A stretch of 64,000 nucleotides of DNA from UBA1756 sp045222555 (GTDB lineage: Bacteria > Bacteroidota > Bacteroidia > Bacteroidales > WCHB1-69): assembly GCA_045222555.1 (NCBI GenBank), contig JBGUYY010000072.1:372001-436000 (forward strand), read 5' to 3'. The position numbers and the translations under genes are program-made. Of the stretch, positions 23,936 through 33,351 are shown one piece after another (positions within the stretch are counted from its first letter, which is position 1; the number at the start of each line of letters is the position of its first letter). The notes below the pieces were generated by a model. The model was not told the origin of the DNA and ran no database searches. It was given only the letters and a program-made list of their open reading frames with translations.

Positions 23936-26776
23936 ATGGCAGAGAGAAACATCATCATCAAAGGCGCTAAGGTCAACAACCTCAAGAATATCGATGCGGA
24001 AATTCCGCAGGGGAAATTAGTGGTGGTCACCGGGCTTTCGGGTTCGGGGAAGTCGTCGTTGGCTTTCGACACGCTCTATGCGGAAGGACAGCGGCGCTAT
24101 GTGGAGAGCCTCAGTTCGTATGCCCGTCAGTTCATGGGCAAGATTTCCAAACCCGATGTCGAGAGCATCCGCAACATTCCGCCGGCCATCGCCATTGAGC
24201 AGCGTGTAATTTCCCGCAACCCGCGCTCCACCGTCGGCACCGCCACTGAGATATATGAGTATATCAAACTGCTGTATGCCCGTGTGGGACGCACCTTTTC
24301 GCCCATCAGCCACAAGGAGGTGAAGCGCGAAACTGCCGCCGATGTGCTGAAGTTTGTCAGCACCCTGCCGGAGGATGCACGCCTCTATGTGCTGGCTCCC
24401 GTGGTGGTGATTGCCGACCGCACCCTCGCCGAACAACTCGCCATCCTCCAGCAAGAAGGATATAGTCGTTTGGTGTATAATAAGCAAATTATTGATATAG
24501 AAGATTTTATAAATGGAAGAAAACACTCCAAACCGGTAGGATTATTCATCCTTATCGACCGCTTCAAGATGGCGGACATCCACGATATGCAGAGCCGTTT
24601 GGCCGCGTCGGTGGAGACTGCCTTCAAAGAAGGGAAGGGGAGTTGTGTGGTACAGGTGGAGCAGGGGGATTCTGTTAAGCAGAAGAGTTTCAGCGACTTG
24701 ATGGAAATGGATGGGATAAAATTCGAGGAGCCATCGCTCAACCTGTTCAGCTTCAACAATCCGTTTGGTGCGTGCCCGTCGTGTGGTGGCACCGGCATGG
24801 TGGAGGGTATCGATCCGGGGTTGGTGATCCCCAACACGTCGTTGTCGGTTTTCGAGGGAGCCGTGGCCTGCTGGCATGGCGATAAGTTGAGCGAGTGGAA
24901 AAACTGGTTTGTCAAATCATCGGTGAAATTGGGATTCCCACCGCATCGTGCTGTGGAGGATCTACCCCCCGAAGAGTATGATTTGTTGTGGAACGGAGAC
25001 CCCGACCGCAATGTTCATGGCGTGAAGCAGTTTTTTGAATATGTTGATACTCAGAAATATAAGATACAATATCGTGTGTTAGCCAGTCGCTATACGGGCC
25101 GCACTTGTTGCCCCGACTGCCGTGGGCGCCGCTTGCGCAAGGAGGCCGGTTACGTGCTGGTGAACGGAAAATCCATCATGGAATTGGTGGAGATGCCCAT
25201 CAGCGAGTTGTATGCTTTCTTTCAGAATTTTACTTTTGCCAATCGCAATGATGAAAAGATTGCCAAACACATCCTGGCGGAGTTGGTGAAACGACTTACT
25301 TTCCTGATGGATGTGGGTCTTGGCTACCTCACTTTGAACCGGGCGGCCCGTAGTCTGTCGGGCGGTGAGTCGCAGCGTATCAACTTGGCAGCCTCGTTGG
25401 GCAGCAGTTTGGTGGGCTCGCTCTACATCCTCGATGAGCCGAGTATCGGCCTGCATCCCCGTGACACTCAGCAGTTGATCGGGGTACTGAAACACCTGCG
25501 CGACATCGGAAATACCGTGGTGGTGGTGGAGCACGACGAGGAGATTATCCGCGCGGCCGACTACATCATCGACATGGGTCCCGAAGCGGGCCGGTTGGGT
25601 GGCGAGATTGTCTTCTCGGGCACTTTCGACGAACTGATCAACCGTTCCGATAACCTTACTGCCTCCTACATCCGTGGCATGGTGCAGCCGGGCGCTGCCA
25701 ACACGCTGGAGATTCCGCTGCCCGACCATCGCCGCAAATGGCGCAATTTTGTGGAAGTTATCGGAGCGCGAGAGCATAACTTGCAGAATATCAATGTGAA
25801 AATTCCTCTCGAAGTGCTGACGATGATTACGGGTGTGAGTGGTTCGGGAAAGAGTACGCTCATCAAGGATATTCTCTATCCTGGACTTTGTAAAAAGGTA
25901 GAAGACAGTAATATAAGGGTTGGGAAGCACAAAGAGATAGATGCCGACATGAACCACATTTCCGAGGTGGTGATTGTGGATCAGAATCCTATCGGGAAGT
26001 CATCCCGCTCGAATCCAGCGGTTTACATCAAGGCTTACGATGAGATTCGTGAGCTGTATGCCTCGCAGCCGCTCTCCAAACAGCGCAACTACAAGGCGGG
26101 CTTCTTCTCTTTCAACACGCCAGGAGGTCGCTGCGAAGAGTGTGAGGGTGAGGGAGTTATCCATGTCGGAATGCAGTTTATGGCCGATGTGGATATCGTG
26201 TGTTCGGAGTGTCACGGCAAACATTTCAAAGAGGAGATTTTGGAGGTGAAAATCAATGGGAAGGATGTGAATGATATTTTGGAAATGACCATCAATCAGG
26301 CGGTTGAGTTCTTCGAATCGATTCAAGAAACGCACCGTTCGGTGAAGGGTATCATCTCCAAATTGCGTTATTTGCAGGATGTGGGGTTGGGCTATCTCAA
26401 GATGGGACAGCCGTCGCAGACGCTTTCGGGCGGCGAGTCGCAGCGCGTAAAACTCGCCCTTTACCTCTCGCAGGGCGACCGCAAAAACAACGTGCTTTTC
26501 ATCTTCGATGAGCCGACTACTGGACTTCATTTCCATGATATTAATAAATTGTATAGTGCTTTCAATCAGTTGATTGAGAAAGGGAATTCAATTATTGTGA
26601 TTGAACACAACCCCGAACTGATCAAGTGTGCCGACTGGATTGTGGATCTCGGTCCGGAGGGCGGCGACCAGGGCGGAAAGGTGGTGTGCGAGGGTACGCC
26701 GGAGGATGTGGCACGTTGTGAGGCTTCCTATACGGGACGTGTGTTAAAAGATAAATTAGTTCATTCAAAAATTTAG
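23936..26776 (+). CDS. uvrA: Excinuclease ABC subunit A
   Basis: The 946-residue damage-recognition ATPase of nucleotide excision repair. Two ABC modules: first Walker A GLSGSGKSSLAFDTLYAEGQ near residue 32 and second GVSGSGKSTLIKDIL near 636. Signature motifs LSGGESQRINLA and LSGGESQRVKLA are followed by DEPSIGLHPRD and DEPTTGLHFHD. Zinc-finger cysteines are visible in CPSCGGTG/CCPDCRGRR and in CEECEGEG/CSECHGKHF. Length and domain order are normal. It begins 18 bases after the terminator of the preceding gene, with no clear promoter box recognised. Confidence 0.97.
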   Translation: MAERNIIIKGAKVNNLKNIDAEIPQGKLVVVTGLSGSGKSSLAFDTLYAEGQRRYVESLSSYARQFMGKISKPDVESIRNIPPAIAIEQRVISRNPRSTVGTATEIYEYIKLLYARVGRTFSPISHKEVKRETAADVLKFVSTLPEDARLYVLAPVVVIADRTLAEQLAILQQEGYSRLVYNKQIIDIEDFINGRKHSKPVGLFILIDRFKMADIHDMQSRLAASVETAFKEGKGSCVVQVEQGDSVKQKSFSDLMEMDGIKFEEPSLNLFSFNNPFGACPSCGGTGMVEGIDPGLVIPNTSLSVFEGAVACWHGDKLSEWKNWFVKSSVKLGFPPHRAVEDLPPEEYDLLWNGDPDRNVHGVKQFFEYVDTQKYKIQYRVLASRYTGRTCCPDCRGRRLRKEAGYVLVNGKSIMELVEMPISELYAFFQNFTFANRNDEKIAKHILAELVKRLTFLMDVGLGYLTLNRAARSLSGGESQRINLAASLGSSLVGSLYILDEPSIGLHPRDTQQLIGVLKHLRDIGNTVVVVEHDEEIIRAADYIIDMGPEAGRLGGEIVFSGTFDELINRSDNLTASYIRGMVQPGAANTLEIPLPDHRRKWRNFVEVIGAREHNLQNINVKIPLEVLTMITGVSGSGKSTLIKDILYPGLCKKVEDSNIRVGKHKEIDADMNHISEVVIVDQNPIGKSSRSNPAVYIKAYDEIRELYASQPLSKQRNYKAGFFSFNTPGGRCEECEGEGVIHVGMQFMADVDIVCSECHGKHFKEEILEVKINGKDVNDILEMTINQAVEFFESIQETHRSVKGIISKLRYLQDVGLGYLKMGQPSQTLSGGESQRVKLALYLSQGDRKNNVLFIFDEPTTGLHFHDINKLYSAFNQLIEKGNSIIVIEHNPELIKCADWIVDLGPEGGDQGGKVVCEGTPEDVARCEASYTGRVLKDKLVHSKI

Positions 26777-26781
26777 AGATA

Positions 26782-27735
26782 ATGGATATCCATGCTGTAG
26801 CAGTAGAAACCCTCCGGTTGGAGGCGGAGGCAGTCGGCAATCTGCAAAACTTTGTCGATCAGTCGTTTGAAGAAAGTGTAAAGGCCATCTATGCGATGAA
26901 AGGCCGTTTGGTGGTGACGGGCATTGGGAAGAGCGCCATCATTGCGCAGAAGATTGTGGCTACGATGAACTCCACTGGCACGCCATCGGTGTTCATGCAT
27001 GCCGCCGATGCCATCCATGGCGACCTGGGCATCATCCAGCCCGATGATGTGGTGCTGTGCATCTCCAAGAGCGGCAACACGCCCGAAATTTCCGTGCTGG
27101 TGCCGATCCTCAAGCGCAGTGGAAACCTGCTGATTGCGCTGGTGGGCAATACCGACTCGTTCTTAGCTCGGGAGGCCAACTTTGTGCTAAACTGCACGGT
27201 AAGTCAGGAGGCTTGTCCCAACAATTTGGCGCCCACCTGTAGTTCTACCGCGCAGTTGGCGATGGGCGATGCGTTGGCCAGCTGCCTGATTGCGTTGCGT
27301 GGATTTACCTCGCAGGATTTCGCCAAATACCATCCCGGCGGGGTGTTGGGCAAGCGCCTCTATGTGAAGGTGGAGGATCTGTACAAGTTCAACGAGAAAC
27401 CGCAGGTGTCGCCCGCCGACTCCATCCAGCAGGTGATTCTGGAAATTTCAGGAAAATGCCTCGGCGTGACGGCAGTGGTGGAGAACGGCAAGGTGGTGGG
27501 GGCCATCACCGATGGCGACCTGCGCCGTATGCTGCAACGCAACGCCGACTTCCACGGCTTGAAGGCCGCTGACGTGATGACGCACAATCCTAAGACTGTC
27601 GGCTCGCAGGTTCTGGCGGTGGAAGCCCTCGACATGATGCGTAAAAAGCAGATTACCAATCTGTTTGTGGTGGATGACGGACAGTATATGGGCGTGATTC
27701 ATATCCATGATATTATTAAAGAAGGCATTTACTAA
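26782..27735 (+). CDS. kdsD: D-arabinose 5-phosphate isomerase, KdsD/GutQ type
   Basis: A 317-residue enzyme interconverting ribulose 5-phosphate and arabinose 5-phosphate, first step of Kdo synthesis for lipopolysaccharide. An N-terminal SIS domain (VVTGIGKSAIIAQKIVATMNSTGT, SKSGNTPEISVLVP, and PTCSSTAQLAMGDALA) is followed by FAKYHPGGVLGKRL and two CBS domains (about residues 205-260 and 270-317; GAITDGDLRRML, ITNLFVVDDGQYMGVIHIHDI). It sits six bases after uvrA, so is probably co-transcribed. Confidence 0.95.
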   Translation: MDIHAVAVETLRLEAEAVGNLQNFVDQSFEESVKAIYAMKGRLVVTGIGKSAIIAQKIVATMNSTGTPSVFMHAADAIHGDLGIIQPDDVVLCISKSGNTPEISVLVPILKRSGNLLIALVGNTDSFLAREANFVLNCTVSQEACPNNLAPTCSSTAQLAMGDALASCLIALRGFTSQDFAKYHPGGVLGKRLYVKVEDLYKFNEKPQVSPADSIQQVILEISGKCLGVTAVVENGKVVGAITDGDLRRMLQRNADFHGLKAADVMTHNPKTVGSQVLAVEALDMMRKKQITNLFVVDDGQYMGVIHIHDIIKEGIY

Positions 27736-27758
27736 CAGCTACTTATACCAAAATTACC

Positions 27759-28115
27759 ATGAACTATTTTCTTACTATATTATTATTAGTCATTGCGAAC
27801 ATCTTTATGACCATAGCGTGGTACGGCCATCTGAAATTTGGCACGGGCAAGTTGGCGTTGCCGCTCATCATCCTGATCAGTTGGGGCATCGCGCTGATTG
27901 AATACTGCTTTCAGGTGCCGGCCAACCGTATCGGCTACGTGGAGCACGGCGGTCCGTTCAACCTCTGGCAGCTAAAGGTGATACAGGAGGCCATCACCCT
28001 CATTGTGTTCACCTTGTTCACAATATTATTCTTTAAAAATGAACACTTTACCTACAATCACCTTATCGGTTTCGGTTTCCTGATTTTGGCGGTATATTTT
28101 ATTTTTAGAAAATAA
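27759..28115 (+). CDS. DUF486 family small membrane protein
   Basis: A 118-residue integral membrane protein with four predicted helices (about residues 2-20, 32-50, 72-92 and 97-115). The motif MTIAWYGHLKF and the segment QVPANRIGYVEHGGPFNLWQLKVIQE identify the DUF486 family, distantly related to drug/metabolite transporters. Function is not established. It follows kdsD by 23 bases on the same strand. Confidence 0.9.
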   Translation: MNYFLTILLLVIANIFMTIAWYGHLKFGTGKLALPLIILISWGIALIEYCFQVPANRIGYVEHGGPFNLWQLKVIQEAITLIVFTLFTILFFKNEHFTYNHLIGFGFLILAVYFIFRK

Positions 28116-28144
28116 TTTTCTTTTCAAGAAATTATCTATTTTTG
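28112..28144 (+). promoter_or_regulatory. AT-rich hairpin overlapping a -7 promoter box
   Basis: An inverted repeat (28112-28122 with 28126-28135, one bulged base) follows the DUF486 gene and runs into TATTTTTG (28137-28144), a perfect TAnnTTTG box. It may be a weak terminator for the upstream group and a promoter for the next gene. Confidence 0.45.
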
Positions 28145-28165
28145 TATCACTTAATGAGTTGCGAT

Positions 28166-29164
28166 ATGGATAATTATAAAATAAGTATCAGATACTGTGT
28201 GCGATGCCTACTTTCGCTGCTGATGGCTGGCTCCATCGTGTGGGCTTCACCGTGTATGGCGCAGCAGCAGAGCAACCGTGACACTGCCAGTGTCATCTAT
28301 TCTAACTCCAACATTAGTTCTGTGATTACCTATTCGTTCGCTGATGATAGTTCGTGCCCTGACACTCCTACCCATCCTTTGCAGGAGTTTTTGAAATCTC
28401 CTGTCAAAGAGGTACTGATCGCAGCTGGATTTACTGACCAGCAGGAAGATACGATTCGATATCAGGTGGGGAAAAATGGGAAATTGCATGCGAACCAGGC
28501 TCTGCTTACCTCCATCCTGAAAAATCATTATTGTTCAGATTGTCCCATTAAAATTACCCAAAAACGATTGAAATTCAATCACGAAACCAGCATTGATGAA
28601 CTGACTTCTATTCTTAACGATATCAACAACGACCCAACCCACATCCCCACTATTGAAGAGATGCAGATTACGGATAAGGATAAGACTAATTATCTTAAGT
28701 TGGTGAACAAAATCGATTTCTTGGATTGGGCGAATCATTTATGCTGCGAGTTTATGCTCAGCGATGTGTTTTTAATGTCAAGCTGGCAGCAGTGCCCCGA
28801 AATGAAGTGTTTTTACCAGTCGGTGGCTAACCAGATAGACACTGTTGGACTCTCTACCATCAAGACAGCATTGTACAATACTACGGGATTTAGCACGGGC
28901 GGTGCCCACTGGTTCGAGATAGTGATGGTGAATGGCGAGGGCGACACGTTGGTTTTCCAGCATTTCAATGATTACCATGATTATGCCTGGTATCTTCCGT
29001 GGATGGTGGAGTGCGATGGGATGCGGTTTGAATGTAGAAATCCGGCTCTGTCGCGCTGGGTGGCGGCATGCGTTCCAAAGAAATTCTATGGCAGGGAGTG
29101 TTTCGACAACGCCCTTTTCATCCTGCAGGTGGCCAACTGGATGTGGATGCAAGGGCGGTGGTAA
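28166..29164 (+). CDS. Unrecognised exported protein
   Basis: About 332 residues with a likely signal peptide (ISIRYCVRCLLSLLMAGSIVWASPCMAQQ), so periplasmic or outer. I do not recognise the family. It has a hydrophilic helical middle part and a C-terminal domain rich in aromatic residues and cysteines (HYCSDCP, NHLCCEF, QCPEMKCFY, ECDGMRFECRNP). The last 110 residues read like a compact domain with GGAHWFEIVMVNGEGDTLVFQHFNDY. Starts at ATG 28166 or ATG 28154 are possible; the nearby -7 box favours 28166. It converges with ispG, with only six bases between stop codons and no visible terminator. Confidence 0.75.
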   Translation: MDNYKISIRYCVRCLLSLLMAGSIVWASPCMAQQQSNRDTASVIYSNSNISSVITYSFADDSSCPDTPTHPLQEFLKSPVKEVLIAAGFTDQQEDTIRYQVGKNGKLHANQALLTSILKNHYCSDCPIKITQKRLKFNHETSIDELTSILNDINNDPTHIPTIEEMQITDKDKTNYLKLVNKIDFLDWANHLCCEFMLSDVFLMSSWQQCPEMKCFYQSVANQIDTVGLSTIKTALYNTTGFSTGGAHWFEIVMVNGEGDTLVFQHFNDYHDYAWYLPWMVECDGMRFECRNPALSRWVAACVPKKFYGRECFDNALFILQVANWMWMQGRW

Positions 29165-29170
29165 TGCCCG

Positions 29171-30505
29171 TCAAATCATAATCAGCTTCTCCAAGTACGC
29201 CAGCGCTTCGTCCACCTCTAACGGTGCGGTGAGCCGCTCCTTCCCGCGATACACCGCCACCTTGCCGTGCGTAGCCCCTACGATACCGTAGTCAGCATCG
29301 GCCATCTCGCCCGGACCGTTCACCACACAGCCCATCACTCCGATTTTCAGTCCGGGGTAGTGACTGAACCGCTTTTTTACCTTCGCCAACGTGCCCTGTA
29401 TGTCGTACTCCGTGCGGCCGCACGACGGACAGGAGATGATTTCCGTCCGCGTCATCTTGATGCGACAGGCCTGCAAAATCAACTCGGAAAGATATTGGCA
29501 CTCTTTAGGTGAAAAACAGTCGTTTTCAATCTCCAATTCTTTGAAAGGATGATGAAGCAGAGTGTGGCTTGCATGGGCGGCACACACCATCATCCATTTC
29601 TCTTTATTACTTTGCTGATAGTTGATTTTCAGTGAATTATCATGTAAGGTACACTGCACTTTGTCGTTTTCTTCAGTCAGGTGGGCCAATAGAGTGGCGG
29701 GACGAATCTCTGCCTCCGGGGCCTCGGTCAGCGATACGCGGATGGTGTCGCCGATGCCGTCTAAGAGTAGCGCGCCGATGCCGGCCGCTGACTTCACGCG
29801 CCCTTCTTCGCCCGCACCCGCCTCGGTAACTCCGAGGTGCAGGGGATAGACCGTGCCGTTTTGTGTCATCTTGTCGTGCAGCAGGCGCGTCGCCTCCATC
29901 ATGGTGATGACGTTGCTCGACTTCATGGAAAGGACAATGTTGTGATAGTCAAATTGTTGACAGATGTCAATCCATTCCATCGCCGACATGGCCATGGCAA
30001 GCGGCGTGTTGCCGTAGCGGCTCACGATACGGTCGCACAGAGAGCCGTGGTTGACGCCGATACGCAGGGCGGTACCGTGCTGCCGGCAGATCTCAAACAG
30101 TGGTTTTGCTCGTTCCGCCATCGCCTGCACCGATGCGGCATACTCCTCGTCGGTGAGGTGCAGCTGGTTGAAATTGCGTTTGTCCACGAAGTTGCCCGGG
30201 TTCACTCGCACCTTCTCCACAATAGCGGCACATGCTTCGGCCACCTGCGGCTTGAAGTGTACGTCGGCCACCAAAGGCAGCTGGTAGCCACGCGCCCGCA
30301 AGGTCTCCTTGATGGCTTGCAACGATGCCACCTCTTTCATCGAGGGTACGGTGATGCGGGCCATCTGGCAACCGGCCTCCGTCATCCGTATCACTTGAGC
30401 CACGGTGCCTTCTATGTCGTTGGTGTTGGTATTGGTCATCGATTGCACCACAATCGGTTGCCCTTCACCCATGCGAATATTTCCTATGGTGACCGGATTT
30501 TTCAT
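29171..30505 (-). CDS. ispG: (E)-4-hydroxy-3-methylbut-2-enyl-diphosphate synthase
   Basis: This enzyme of the MEP pathway reduces methylerythritol cyclodiphosphate to HMBPP using a [4Fe-4S] cluster. The TIM-barrel N-terminal half is clear (GEGQPIVVQSMTNTNT, PLVADVHFKP, RVNPGN, LRIGVNHGSL). Cluster ligands are Cys359 and Cys362 in SCPSCGRTE, Cys393 in GCVVNGPGE, and Glu400. At 444 residues it is longer than the two-domain enzyme (about 370) but far shorter than usual Bacteroidetes three-domain forms (about 600 or more): the middle insert is only about 80 residues (265-345). Start ATG 30505 lies six bases after the stop of the upstream thioredoxin-fold gene. Confidence 0.95.
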   Translation of the reverse strand: MKNPVTIGNIRMGEGQPIVVQSMTNTNTNDIEGTVAQVIRMTEAGCQMARITVPSMKEVASLQAIKETLRARGYQLPLVADVHFKPQVAEACAAIVEKVRVNPGNFVDKRNFNQLHLTDEEYAASVQAMAERAKPLFEICRQHGTALRIGVNHGSLCDRIVSRYGNTPLAMAMSAMEWIDICQQFDYHNIVLSMKSSNVITMMEATRLLHDKMTQNGTVYPLHLGVTEAGAGEEGRVKSAAGIGALLLDGIGDTIRVSLTEAPEAEIRPATLLAHLTEENDKVQCTLHDNSLKINYQQSNKEKWMMVCAAHASHTLLHHPFKELEIENDCFSPKECQYLSELILQACRIKMTRTEIISCPSCGRTEYDIQGTLAKVKKRFSHYPGLKIGVMGCVVNGPGEMADADYGIVGATHGKVAVYRGKERLTAPLEVDEALAYLEKLIMI

Positions 30506-30511
30506 GTTGGG

Positions 30512-31963
30512 TTACTGTTTTTTCTGCTGGTTGAGAGGGATGTTCTCCTCGTCGTCGGTCTGGTGGAAAAGTCGCGCCAGATAGAGCGGCAGCTGCGTGG
30601 TGATGTCGGGTGCGTTGCGCTTCACCAGCCGCCCGTCGGGTGCGAATAGCAGGTTGTCGGGCAGCGTGGTGATTTGCATGCCGTCAATCCATTCATAATG
30701 CTGGTCGAAATGCACAAAGGTCCAGTCGAACTGCGGGAAATGCTCTTTGAACTGGATGAAGTGCCCGAAGTTGAAATCGATGGAGAGACTGATGAACTCG
30801 ATGCTATCTTGGTATTTCTTTTGTAATTCTTTGATAATCATCATCTCCCGAATGCAATCTTCGCAGGTAGTGTTGAAAATCTGGATATAAACCCATTTGC
30901 CTCGGTGGTCGTTCAGGTTAAAGGAGGCGCCGCTGGCAGTTTTCATCCCATCAAATCGGGGCGTTTCCTTCCCTTGGAAAGGTTTTAATGAGGCGAGCGT
31001 GTTTTTGGCAATGGTTTGATGTTCAGTGAAATGTGAGGTGATGGCAATCTCTTGCAGAATCTGCTCTATGTTTTTCTGGTTGAATTTTTTATTGTTGTAG
31101 ATTTCTTCAAGATTTTCAATGATCACTAACTCACGAATGCGCTCATTCACCAGACAGGGGTCTTTTCCCACCAAGTTGAACAATGGCCGGTAAGTCCCTT
31201 CCTGATTGATGCAGTTCAGTAGTTCTTTCTGGTCGATTTTGGGGGAAGTGGTGAGATAATGGTCATAAAATTCGTTAAAAAAGTTCATGTAGGCAGGGTT
31301 GAAATAGAGCAGGTATTCGTTGTCCAGGTACTTGCGGTAGAGAGAGTCGGGATTTTTCATCAGCACCACGCGCTCCAGCGAGGCCATGGTGTAGTAGATG
31401 TAGGATTTGTAGAAATTGTTGGGACTGTATTGCAGCGGAAATCTGCGACTGATGGCATTCTGTATGCTGTCGTATTCGGCAGGGGAGAGGTCGCTGATGA
31501 TGTTGGGGGAATAGTAATCGACAGCGTTTTCAAAATTTCTTTCAAACCAGTTGATTTTCAAGTTGATGTCCTCTGTCAAGGTGGTGTCGTTGTTGCGGAT
31601 TTGGAGAAACCCGCCGTAGTACATCGGATCCAACTGGTTGAAAAGTTCGGGGTCCATGTCGATGGTAAAATCGTAGGTTCTGCCTGGCTCGATATAAAAT
31701 TCCGCACGGGAAGTGCGAATGACCAGCTGTACTAATGTTGGGCGTATAATGTTGTAAGTCAGTAGAAAATGTCCTTTTGCGTCAATCTTATCAGTGGCGG
31801 CGACTATGTTCTTGTAGGTGGCCAGATCTTCAAAGGTCACCAGGCGAATCTCCTCGTTGGCTGCAAAATCAGCGGTTCCTTTGATGGTGACTGGGTACGA
31901 CTGTCCCCTCATGCTGCATAGGCAGCTTGTCAGAATTGTCATCAAAAGAATCAGTCGTTTCAT
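30512..31963 (-). CDS. TlpA-like thioredoxin-fold protein, exported
   Basis: A 483-residue envelope protein. The N-terminus could be a lipoprotein signal (LTSC at residues 11-14) or a SpI signal ending MRGQS. A beta-rich domain (about 22-130) resembles the N-terminal domain of Bacteroidetes TlpA/AhpC proteins, then a helical middle part (about 140-330), and a C-terminal thioredoxin domain (about 340-460) with GKWVYIQIFNTTCEDCIREM holding the CxxC redox pair (CEDC) and the cis-Pro-like ITTLPDNLL. Likely a disulfide or thiol redox protein facing the periplasm. The final residues QQKKQ are a polar tail. Confidence 0.85.
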   Translation of the reverse strand: MKRLILLMTILTSCLCSMRGQSYPVTIKGTADFAANEEIRLVTFEDLATYKNIVAATDKIDAKGHFLLTYNIIRPTLVQLVIRTSRAEFYIEPGRTYDFTIDMDPELFNQLDPMYYGGFLQIRNNDTTLTEDINLKINWFERNFENAVDYYSPNIISDLSPAEYDSIQNAISRRFPLQYSPNNFYKSYIYYTMASLERVVLMKNPDSLYRKYLDNEYLLYFNPAYMNFFNEFYDHYLTTSPKIDQKELLNCINQEGTYRPLFNLVGKDPCLVNERIRELVIIENLEEIYNNKKFNQKNIEQILQEIAITSHFTEHQTIAKNTLASLKPFQGKETPRFDGMKTASGASFNLNDHRGKWVYIQIFNTTCEDCIREMMIIKELQKKYQDSIEFISLSIDFNFGHFIQFKEHFPQFDWTFVHFDQHYEWIDGMQITTLPDNLLFAPDGRLVKRNAPDITTQLPLYLARLFHQTDDEENIPLNQQKKQ

Positions 31964-32021
31964 GTTTAGTTTTGTAATAGAAATTATAACGCTAAAAAAT
32001 GGCAGATATGATGGGAAAACG

Positions 32022-33290
32022 TTAAAGTTGGCCTTTAAGAGCCATCAATTCATATTGGGCTTTCAGCAACTGGATGGTATGCACCTCGCGGGCGGTAATG
32101 GAAAGGGTCTCATCATTCTGCAACTTGATATAGTCCATGGCAGTGATGGTGCCGTTGAGCAGCTGCGTGTTGGCGGTCTCTCTGATCTCCTGATACTTTT
32201 GGGTGATCTGCTCATCCAGAATCAGCAGGTGCTCAATACGCTTGATTTCGTTGATTTTCTCTTGGATGGCGATCTGGTTGCCTTTGGTGAAATCGGCCTG
32301 CTGGCTCTCCAAGATGGATTTCTGCACTGCAATGATGTCGCTGACACCTTTGGTTTTGGCCCAGTCGATCAACGGTACATTGAATTTCAGACCGACCACA
32401 TAAAACCAGTCTGCCTTGTTGCTCAACAAATTGTAGTTAGGTCTCCCATATCCGCCGATGGCCATGAAGGCCAACTTGGGAAGACTCTTGGAAATGTGCA
32501 GTTTTCGCTGATACTCAAGGGAGTTGATGGTGTTTTCGAAAATGGAAAATTCAAGTCGTGACGAACCGAGGTCGTAACTTACACTGGGCAGTTGGGGCTG
32601 CACAAACTCAGCGTTTGACAGATCTTTTCCCGTCAGAATGGAAAGGGAAGAGATGAGCGATTCGCGGTTGGCTAACATCTCGTCCTTTTGTTGTTGGATC
32701 TTCAATCCCTCCACATCCAACTGGGCGATGGAGTTGGCATACACCACACCTGCCTTCAGCAACGCTTTCAACTGGTCGGACTGCTCCTGGAAAATTTTCT
32801 CCACATTCGACAAAATCTCAATCTGTTTATCAATAATGAGAAGATTGAGATACATATTGATGACCTGTTCTTTGAGTTGGGCGATGGATAGATCCAACTT
32901 ACTGATTTCGTTATTGTTAAGAAGTCTTTCTCGTTTTCTTCCATAGCTGGCTTGCAGTCCGTCGAAAACCACTTGTTGCAAGTTGAGACTCACATTGTAG
33001 AGATCGTGCCGTGGGGCGGCAATGTCATAATCATTGGCTATGGCTTCAGGGAGCTGGGTGATGGGCGACATGTACCCAATGGCGCCGTCAATCTGCAGGG
33101 TGGGGTAGTAGTGCGAGGAAACGTCATTCAGTTTCACTTTGAGCAATTGTTCGTTCAACTCTTTTTGGAGGTTGGAGGAAGATTGTGCCACGGCCCACTG
33201 CTGGCATTCGTCAATGGTGACCACTTGCCCCTGAACATTCAACAGGAACCCCGATATGAGTAGTGCGAAAAAGGTAATGGTTTTCTTCAT
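32022..33290 (-). CDS. TolC-family outer membrane channel protein
   Basis: About 422 residues with signal peptide MKKTITFFALLISGFLLNVQ, then two tandem repeats of the outer-membrane efflux protein domain: long amphipathic helices (VIDECQQWAVAQSS-like start, KLDLSIAQLKEQVINMYLNLLIIDKQIE) and short barrel strands (LYNVSLNLQQVVFDG, WFYVVGLKFNVPLIDW). I chose ATG 33290; an upstream start at 33317 would fall inside the terminator hairpin of the preceding gene. No adaptor or pump is adjacent, so its partner is unknown. Confidence 0.88.
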   Translation of the reverse strand: MKKTITFFALLISGFLLNVQGQVVTIDECQQWAVAQSSSNLQKELNEQLLKVKLNDVSSHYYPTLQIDGAIGYMSPITQLPEAIANDYDIAAPRHDLYNVSLNLQQVVFDGLQASYGRKRERLLNNNEISKLDLSIAQLKEQVINMYLNLLIIDKQIEILSNVEKIFQEQSDQLKALLKAGVVYANSIAQLDVEGLKIQQQKDEMLANRESLISSLSILTGKDLSNAEFVQPQLPSVSYDLGSSRLEFSIFENTINSLEYQRKLHISKSLPKLAFMAIGGYGRPNYNLLSNKADWFYVVGLKFNVPLIDWAKTKGVSDIIAVQKSILESQQADFTKGNQIAIQEKINEIKRIEHLLILDEQITQKYQEIRETANTQLLNGTITAMDYIKLQNDETLSITAREVHTIQLLKAQYELMALKGQL

Positions 33291-33306
33291 CAGGATGATG
33301 GGGTAT

Positions 33307-33340
33307 AAAAAGGGCAAGACAATTTCATGTCTTGCCCTTT
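33307..33340 (-). terminator. Intrinsic terminator of the C25 protease gene
   Basis: A perfect 12-bp stem, AAAGGGCAAGAC/GTCTTGCCCTTT (33329-33340 with 33309-33320), with an 8-base loop and a T-run on the minus strand, 12 bases after the protease stop codon. Confidence 0.88.
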
Positions 33341-33351
33341 CATTCTATAAA

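Noticed and set aside
33290..33317. Upstream start for the lone TolC gene at 33317
   Set aside because: The nine extra residues are encoded inside the protease terminator hairpin, and the signal peptide begins at 33290.
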